From CAIWHR01 sp963773195 (GTDB taxonomy: Bacteria > Pseudomonadota > Gammaproteobacteria > Burkholderiales > Casimicrobiaceae), in contig CAVZAE010000018.1 of the NCBI GenBank assembly GCA_963773195.1, positions 258,815 to 322,814 on the forward strand: a DNA stretch of 64,000 nucleotides. The letters are read 5' to 3'. The translations under genes and the position numbers were made by a program. The notes beneath the pieces were generated by a model that worked only from the letters and a program-made list of their open reading frames with translations, searched no databases and was not told the origin of the DNA. Below are positions 60,140-64,000 of this stretch, piece after piece (the stretch's first letter is position 1; each line of letters opens with the position of its first letter).

Positions 60140-60535
60140 GGTGGGAGGCGAGTCCGGCTCGGACTCGGAGCCTACACCATTCGTCGTCGCAGCCGGCCTT
60201 TGGCCCTGGTGTACGGCGTCCTGAAAGAGGTCCATCGTTAGGCGCTACGCGAGAAGCGTTGCAGGGGCCGAACGCCAACCCTCGCCGTGCTTGGCGAACT
60301 CCACGCGCAAGGCAAGGGCTCGCATTCGACCCCGTAGATTGCAATGCGTTGCGCGCCATCGTGCGACGCGCGAACCCGGCTCCTGCGGTGCGCGTGGAGT
60401 TCGCCAAGCACCGCGGGAGCCGGGTCCGTGCGTCCGTAGCGGCGGCGGCTGGAAGCTGCGTGTATGCGCCGGTGCACTGGCGCCCGCCGATCATTCGGCG
60501 GCGCGGCACCGCGCGACGATCGAGCGTCTCGCGCG

Positions 60536-60957
60536 CTACGGCCGGATCTGGCCGCGGATCTCGCCGTCCTTGTGCGCATCGGTGTGCACATTGACATAGA
60601 GGTTGCCCGCCTTGTAGGCCGCTTCCTGGGCCGGGAGAGCTTGGCGCCGGACGGAACGGCCCAGCTGTCGTTGCCGTCCTTCACGAGCGGGATGATGACG
60701 CCGCCGTTCTTGCCAGACGCCGCCTCGTGGATGTGGGCGGCGGTGCCGTTGATGCCGGTCGTCGTGACCTTGCCCGACACCGTGCCGTCATCACCGAACT
60801 TGAATACGCCGGTACCGCGCGCCCCCGTACTCACGGGCGGCACTTCCTGGTCGCCGTTCAGCATGACGTTCACGTCGGCGGCGAGCGCCAACAGGGACAG
60901 CGGCGCTGCAACGATCAGCGCGAGTGTGCGCGAAAGGTGCTTGTGAATCGTGCGCAT
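60536..60957 (-). pseudogene. Exported CHRD-domain protein, frameshifted
   Basis: Signal peptide (to about residue 26), then the CHRD pattern: NVMLNGDQEVPPVSTGARGT, GINGTAAHIHEAASGKNGG, then SGAKLS. The family's last strands (PAQEAAYKAGNLYVNVHTDA, HKDGEIRGQIRP) follow in another frame to the TAG at 60536. The break is at a run of three C on the coding strand (60633-60635), where four would restore the frame. CHRD proteins are secreted or periplasmic with unknown roles. Confidence 0.8.
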
Positions 60958-61206
60958 GTTTGTCTCTCCTCGAAAAAGCGCAGCTCAACGCAGAGCACAG
61001 CTGCCGAGGGCCGCGGTTCTCCGCGGCGTTCTGCGAGCATTGCAGCCTCGCGCCTTGGTGCATGTCGGGGCGGTCCGAATCGTACGTAAGGCATGCCTGA
61101 CCGCGCGTCGCCGATGGCACGCGGGTTGCTCGATTGGAGACGACGACCGCGGATGTGCGCCCGAAGGGCGGCAACGGACGGTCGATGCGAGGCGAGGAGG
61201 CAGGCG
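60958..61206. other. Divergent intergenic region (CHRD/BON)
   Basis: 249 bp between the divergent CHRD and BON genes. It holds the sigma-54-like promoter of the BON gene and a GC-rich inverted repeat around 61010 (CCGCGGTTCTCCGCGG). No gene was found. Confidence 0.5.
61115..61130 (+). promoter_or_regulatory. Predicted sigma-54 promoter (BON lipoprotein)
   Basis: TGGCACG-CGGG-TTGCT matches the -24/-12 consensus at nearly every conserved base, with exact GG-N10-GC spacing. Transcription would start near 61141, ~66 bp before the BON gene. Confidence 0.7.
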
Positions 61207-61596
61207 ATGACCGAGAAACGATGGTGCGCGACTGTCGTTGCGTTGGGCGCGGCGCTCGCGCTGATGGCGGCAGGTTGCGATCAGAGGAGCAGCAGCGAAA
61301 CCGCAGGACGGAAGCTCGATCGCGCGACGCAGGACGTCGCGGCGACGACAAAGGATGCCGCCAACAAGACGGCGGTGGCCCTCGACGATGGGGCGATTAC
61401 CACCAAAGTGAAGGCGGCGCTGTTTGCCGAGCCCGGACTGAAGACGCTGCAGATCGAGGTCGACACGCAGGACGCCGTGGTCACGCTAACGGGCAGCGTC
61501 GATACGCCGGAGCTTCGCGACCGCGCGGTGAAGATCGCCGGCTCGCTCTCCGGCGTCCGCCAGGTTGTCGACAAGCTGGTCGTCAAGACCGCTTGA
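61207..61596 (+). CDS. BON-domain lipoprotein, second copy
   Basis: A 129-residue lipoprotein: signal peptide with Cys in LMAAGCDQ, a short linker, then one BON domain (ITTKVKAALFAEPGLKTLQI, and VDTQDAVVTLTGSVDTPELR). Related to the protein at 38681. GGAGG precedes ATG 61207. Confidence 0.9.
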   Translation: MTEKRWCATVVALGAALALMAAGCDQRSSSETAGRKLDRATQDVAATTKDAANKTAVALDDGAITTKVKAALFAEPGLKTLQIEVDTQDAVVTLTGSVDTPELRDRAVKIAGSLSGVRQVVDKLVVKTA

Positions 61597-61719
61597 CGAA
61601 AGGCGGCGCGAGCCGGCAAAAAATGCCGGCCGCGCCGGCAAAGTTTGCGGGAGTGCCCTACCCAGTGTCGCGATCCGGCGACAGGGAGTGCACCTGCGAC
61701 GCGTATGAAGGAGACGACA

Positions 61720-62235
61720 ATGGAAACGCCTGCGAGTATCGCCAGGCATCCGCTGCATCCGATGCTGGTCGGCCTGCCGATCGCGCTATGGTTCTTCTCG
61801 CTCGTCTGCGATGTGATCGTGTACGCATCCGACGTCGAAGAGATCGAGATCCTGTGGTTCACGCTTGGTTACTACACGCTCGCAGCCGGCCTCGCCGGCG
61901 CGCTGGCCGCAGCCGTCCCGGGATTGATCGATTACCGCTCGCTGGTCGAGCGGCGCCAGCGTGAGCTCGCGTCCCGGCATCTTGCGCTGAACCTCGTGGT
62001 CGTCGCGCTCTATGCGGTGAACCTTTGGGTCCGTAGCCAGGATCCGCCGGAGTTCGAGGTCGGGCTCGCGGTGTCGGTGCTTGGGATGAGCCTGCTTGCC
62101 GTATCCGCATGGTTCGGCGGCGAGCTTGTCCATGTGCACGGCGTCGGCGTTGCCGGCCACGTCGAGGCGCCGCCCCGGCGCGCCGACAATCTCGGCATCA
62201 GCGAACCGTCCGCGACTCGCCTGGGACGCCCGTGA
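61720..62235 (+). CDS. DUF2231 membrane protein
   Basis: A 171-residue protein with four helices. ARHPLHPMLVGLPIALWFFS and the later GLIDYRSLVERRQRELASRH (helix end) are the DUF2231 pattern. AAGGAGA lies upstream of ATG 61720. A haem- or metal-binding role has been suggested for some relatives; unknown here. Confidence 0.9.
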   Translation: METPASIARHPLHPMLVGLPIALWFFSLVCDVIVYASDVEEIEILWFTLGYYTLAAGLAGALAAAVPGLIDYRSLVERRQRELASRHLALNLVVVALYAVNLWVRSQDPPEFEVGLAVSVLGMSLLAVSAWFGGELVHVHGVGVAGHVEAPPRRADNLGISEPSATRLGRP

Positions 62236-62248
62236 CGCTGCGCTCAGT

Positions 62249-62278
62249 GCAAATGCTGCCATCGCACGCAACATTTGC
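62249..62278. repeat. Inverted repeat upstream of the entericidin promoter
   Basis: GCAAATG (62249-62255) and CATTTGC (62272-62278), 16 bases apart, about 70-100 bp before the -24 element. The place fits an enhancer (activator-binding) site; this is inference from position. Confidence 0.35.
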
Positions 62279-62347
62279 GCGGGACGCGTTGCTGTGTCGA
62301 TCGTCATCACGTCGCCATTCGCTTGTGCGGACGCGGTGTTGCGAACA

Positions 62348-62363
62348 TGGCACGGCGCTTGCT
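62348..62363 (+). promoter_or_regulatory. Predicted sigma-54 promoter (entericidin)
   Basis: TGGCACG-GCGC-TTGCT with exact GG-N10-GC spacing. Transcription would start near 62374, ~93 bp before the entericidin gene. Confidence 0.68.
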
Positions 62364-62466
62364 GAATCTTCGAGGCCGGTGAGGTTGATAGGAATTGGCC
62401 TACATCACGGGAGAATTGGACTACATCATGGGACGCGGGTCCCGCAACAATCGGAGAGGTGACATC

Positions 62467-62616
62467 ATGACGTCGAAGATCCTGTTGCTGTTGCTGTCGC
62501 TTTCACTCGGCTCCGCGGTACTGGCGGGTTGCAATACCGTGCAAGGGGCGGGCGAGGACATCTCCAAGGGCGGTCAGAAGATCCAGCAGGAAGCGCAGGA
62601 ACACAAGCACTACTAG
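62467..62616 (+). CDS. Entericidin A/B-family lipoprotein
   Basis: A 49-residue lipoprotein: signal peptide, lipobox AVLAGC, and NTVQGAGEDISKGGQKIQQE, the entericidin core. Entericidins are small stress-induced envelope lipoproteins (EcnB is toxic, EcnA protects). Start ATG 62467 with GGAGAGG upstream. A GC-rich hairpin follows the stop. Confidence 0.9.
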   Translation: MTSKILLLLLSLSLGSAVLAGCNTVQGAGEDISKGGQKIQQEAQEHKHY

Positions 62617-62711
62617 ACCGCCGCCGCAGTCCGCGGCGGACCGGCCGGCCCTGCGCCCCTTTGGGTGGCACAGGGCGCGCACGGTTATGTCGGGGGCTGT
62701 GCGAGACTATT

Positions 62712-63722
62712 TTGACGCCCCTTTGGTGGGAGCGCGCTACGTTCGGCGCGCGTGCCAGTGTCGTAGCCGTCGTCGTGCTCCTGCAGCTCGCCGGTTGCGC
62801 GACGCTGCCGCCGGGCCTCGATGCGCCCAAGCCTGAATCGACGGCGCTGGAGCATCCCGAAACCCTTGCGCTTGGGCGACAGGTCCAGGCGCAAGCGAAG
62901 TTGCACCCCGGCTTGTCGGGGTTTCGGCTGCTGGTCGACGGCACCGACAGCTTTGCGCTGCGGATGACGCTCGCGCGACGGGCGCAGCGCACGATCGACG
63001 CGCAGTACTTCCTGTTCCGCCAGGATGACACCGGGAAGCTCTTGCTCGCCGCGCTCCGCGAAGCCGCCGACCGCGGCGTCCGTGTCCGCCTGTTGATCGA
63101 CGACGCGGTGACCCATGAGGACGACTCGGTCATCCGCCCGCTGGCCGCGCACCCGAACATCGAGATCCGGATCTACAACCCGTACGTCATCCGGGGCGAG
63201 CTCGGGATGCTGCGCTGGACGGAGTTCGCGCTCGAGGGGCAGCGGCTCAACTACCGGATGCACAACAAGCTTTTCGTCGCCGACAACGCAGTGGTCGTGA
63301 CCGGAGGCCGCAACATCGGCGACGCGTATTTCCAGGCGAGCAGCGACGTCGAGCTCGGCGACTTCGACCTTCTCGTCGCGGGGCCGATGGTGCCGCAGAT
63401 GTCGCGGAGCTTCGATCTCTATTGGAACGACAAGCTCGCGGTGCCGGTCGAGGCACTCTGGGGAGGCAAGCCCACGGCCGAGGAGTACGACCACTGCCGC
63501 GACGCGCTCGCCGCGCATGAGAAAAAGATGGCGGATTCCGACTACATGCGTACGTTGCCGAAGCGCGATCTCCTGGCCGACGTGCTGTCGGGCCGGAAGT
63601 CGCTCGTCTGGGCCAAGGCAACGTACGCCTACGACGAGCCCGACAAGGCGCAGCTCGCTCGTGACGGGGAGAAGAACCGGTTCATGTGGCGCCGGGTCGC
63701 GACGGCCGCCGAAATAACGTGA
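62712..63722 (+). CDS. Phospholipase-D-like lipoprotein, truncated after first HKD motif
   Basis: A frame of about 336 residues. N-terminal signal with lipobox LAGC (LLQLAGCATLPPG), then the PLD-family domain with one HKD motif (HNKLFVADNAVVVTGGRNIG). Full-length relatives (cardiolipin-synthase-like lipoproteins of ~500 residues) have a second HKD domain. Here the frame ends right after MWRRVATAAE, where that domain should begin, and the next gene starts 12 bp on. The likely start is TTG 62712. Activity is doubtful because both HKD motifs form one active site. Confidence 0.72.
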   Translation: MTPLWWERATFGARASVVAVVVLLQLAGCATLPPGLDAPKPESTALEHPETLALGRQVQAQAKLHPGLSGFRLLVDGTDSFALRMTLARRAQRTIDAQYFLFRQDDTGKLLLAALREAADRGVRVRLLIDDAVTHEDDSVIRPLAAHPNIEIRIYNPYVIRGELGMLRWTEFALEGQRLNYRMHNKLFVADNAVVVTGGRNIGDAYFQASSDVELGDFDLLVAGPMVPQMSRSFDLYWNDKLAVPVEALWGGKPTAEEYDHCRDALAAHEKKMADSDYMRTLPKRDLLADVLSGRKSLVWAKATYAYDEPDKAQLARDGEKNRFMWRRVATAAEIT

Positions 63723-63734
63723 CCTGGGCCTGCG

Positions 63735-64000
63735 ATGCGGTTTGTCTTCACTCCTCCCGCTGACCACGGCCGGCCTGCTGCACGCTGCCGTGGTCCGAGC
63801 CGCTCGCTGACTGGCGGGACGAGCGCCTGGTCGAGATCGAGCAGCGTCGGGCGTCTCCCGGCACGTGGTCCGTTTCGTCTACGACGATGGCATCCTGTAC
63901 GCCCTACAAGGAGATCAGCGAGCGGCTGGCCCGGCGCGAGAGTTCCGGCTGCTCAGAGCGCTCGCCAGCTAGGCATCCCGGCTGTGGAAGTGGTCGGCGT
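63735..64000 (+). pseudogene. DUF4032-like gene start, multiply frameshifted, cut by window end
   Basis: From ATG 63735 (MRFVFTPPADHG) the recognisable DUF4032/kinase-like N-terminal pattern is spread over several frames: WSEPLADWRDERLVEIEQ, GVSRHVVRFVYDDGILYAL, KEISERLARRE, FRLLRALAS and LGIPAVEVVG. At least four shifts are needed in ~230 bp. This density looks like base-call errors near a contig end rather than gene decay. DUF4032 proteins resemble lipopolysaccharide-kinase-type folds; function unknown. Confidence 0.6.

Noticed and set aside
61600..61650. Three GCCGGC copies as a structured RNA or terminator
   Set aside because: The copies can pair in several ways but there is no T-run and no known riboswitch-like pattern.
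62666..62681. TGGCAC followed by GCGC at the right spacing, upstream of the phospholipase-D-like gene
   Set aside because: The -12 element lacks the TT of TTGC; in such GC-rich DNA this match is weak. Kept out of the promoter list.
1..64000. Search for tRNA, rRNA, CRISPR arrays, insertion sequences and attachment sites
   Set aside because: No cloverleaf, repeat-spacer array, transposase-like protein or flanking inverted repeats were recognised by eye. Small or degenerate cases could be missed.

Overview
The window reads as a gene-dense chromosomal segment of a high-GC proteobacterium, most likely a betaproteobacterium (Burkholderiales-like). This rests on family content seen here: two-ATP-cone NrdA with NrdB, UPF0114, DUF4124, DUF1328/DUF3309 small membrane proteins, CopC/CopD and ligase-associated PdeM. 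No rRNA, tRNA, CRISPR array, prophage or insertion sequence was recognised. The taxonomic call is an inference from gene families, not from a marker gene.

Layout. 1-11.5 kb: housekeeping and accessory genes (VOC proteins, a metallo-hydrolase, aldo/keto reductase, DgkA, an ArsR/AHSA1 pair with a clear promoter-operator, UPF0114, two broken beta/gamma-crystallin genes, MocR-like and AraC regulators). 11.7-21 kb: secreted or envelope proteins, a frameshifted LVIVD-repeat protein, and a minus-strand copper set (DUF2946, outer-membrane-like protein, CopC, and a CopD-cytochrome c-redoxin fusion). 20-27 kb: a frameshifted AAA+ ATPase, DUF6064/aldo-keto reductase, an orphan Hcp, DUF1428, GFA, ArfB, exonuclease III and an MFS pump. 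28-33.3 kb: nrdA and nrdB with two small genes between them and a tandem NrdR-box operator upstream. 33.5-36.8 kb: PdeM, Hyi, an SDR and an internally deleted remnant of the ligase-associated DExH helicase.

36.9-63.7 kb is a long run of stress and envelope genes: glycine-zipper, DUF6496, DUF1328 (twice), DUF3309, BON lipoproteins (two), superoxide dismutase, DUF883/YqjE/YqjK-like proteins, a ferritin-like protein, BrkB, glycogen debranching enzyme, GT4, hemerythrin, DUF6328, pyrophosphatase, topoisomerase IB, CsbD, CHRD, DUF2231, entericidin and a phospholipase-D-like lipoprotein. Embedded in it is a signalling block (39-47 kb): a MASE1 hybrid kinase coupled to a kinase-like partner, a CHASE3/HisKA_3 kinase, a receiver-less sigma-54 activator, a LuxR-type response regulator and a lone receiver protein.

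The most interesting inference is a local sigma-54 regulon. Four sequences matching the -24/-12 consensus (GG-N10-GC, TGGCAC..TTGC/CTGC) lie upstream of stress genes: the small-protein/sod run, csbD, a BON lipoprotein and an entericidin. All lie within 18 kb of the orphan sigma-54 activator gene.

Caution: at least seven genes carry frameshifts, two of them at or next to short G/C runs, and the last ~270 bases hold several frame changes in one recognisable gene. This pattern fits residual indel errors in the assembly at least as well as true gene decay. Frameshifted genes are reported over their whole span, with both explanations left open.
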